This document shows, one piece after another, positions 63,952-64,000 of a stretch of DNA of 64,000 nt. The stretch comes from Halicephalobus mephisto (lineage: Eukaryota > Nematoda > Chromadorea > Rhabditida > Panagrolaimidae). The stretch's first letter is position 1, and each line of letters starts with the position of its first letter. A model generated the notes under the pieces. It made no database searches. It had not been told where the DNA came from and saw only the letters and a program-made list of their open reading frames with translations. A program made the translations under genes and the position numbers. The stretch covers positions 558,001 through 622,000 of the forward strand of contig SWDT01000005.1 in NCBI GenBank assembly GCA_009193035.1, in the 5' to 3' direction.

Positions 63952-64000
63952 GGTTTTGAAAGATGTAAAGAAATCCAATTTTCGAAAAGTAATAAATTAT
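63952..64000. other. 3' flank of the GT11 gene
   Basis: 49 bp of AT-rich sequence; nothing further can be seen before the window ends. Confidence 0.5.

Overview
The window is nuclear DNA of a nematode, most likely a rhabditid close to Caenorhabditis; the species cannot be fixed from the sequence. Grounds: many introns of 45-60 bp with TTTTCAG-type 3' splice sites, spliced-leader-like acceptors a few bases before several start codons, best-known relatives among worm families (ARP-1, worm GT11-like proteins, catalytically dead M13 peptidases, ERI-6/7-like helicases), and very AT-rich spacers packed with short satellites, MITEs and the 'TACTGTAG' word seen in worm genomes.

Layout. 1-5.6 kb: three exons of an ERG/FLI-type ETS factor (+). 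6.1-10.1 and 13.0-17.6 kb: two tandem, same-strand (-) M13 (neprilysin-like) pseudo-peptidases; each has two small 5' exons far upstream that I located by matching splice phase and sequence between the copies. 18.0-19.9 kb: a secreted Gly/Tyr-rich protein (-) with a tRNA-Leu(AAG) gene in its intron on the other strand. 20.2-24.0 kb: divergent housekeeping pair arp-1 (-) and a DDX49-type helicase (+). 24.1-25.7 kb: a retinol-dehydrogenase-like SDR (-) whose first exon (a membrane anchor) is also in frame with an upstream coiled-coil exon. 27.5-28.4 kb: a tandem array of about eight decayed ~51-nt micro-exons with micro-introns, directly before a 1017-aa UPF1-like helicase with an altered Walker B (28.6-31.7 kb, +). 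35.1-35.7 kb: an unidentified coding stretch. 39.4-41.0 kb: a protein with two bZIP domains (+). 42.1-44.0 kb: an SLC17-type transporter (+). 46.4-49.3 kb: an SLC10-type transporter interrupted by an in-frame TAG (+). 49.6-53.2 kb: a GM130/GOLGA2 orthologue (+). 54.6-60.2 kb: a disordered, coiled-coil protein (-) whose probable 3' intron carries a mariner element. 62.4-64.0 kb: a GT11 fucosyltransferase-like protein (+).

Mobile and repeated DNA is a second theme: three solo LTRs of one family (two with perfect 5-bp target duplications), a full-length mariner with a frameshift, two TA-flanked MITEs of different families, a pair of ~85-100 bp 'TACYGTATTTC' MITEs, a palindromic 'CACAAAA' element at five loci (monomer, dimer and trimer forms), foldbacks, and many minisatellites. 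No operon, CRISPR array or bacterial feature is seen. The genes do not form one pathway: housekeeping genes (arp-1 for dynactin, DDX49 for ribosome assembly, GM130 for the Golgi) are interspersed with worm-expanded accessory families. Exon boundaries were set by eye from GT/AG signals, reading phase and family similarity.
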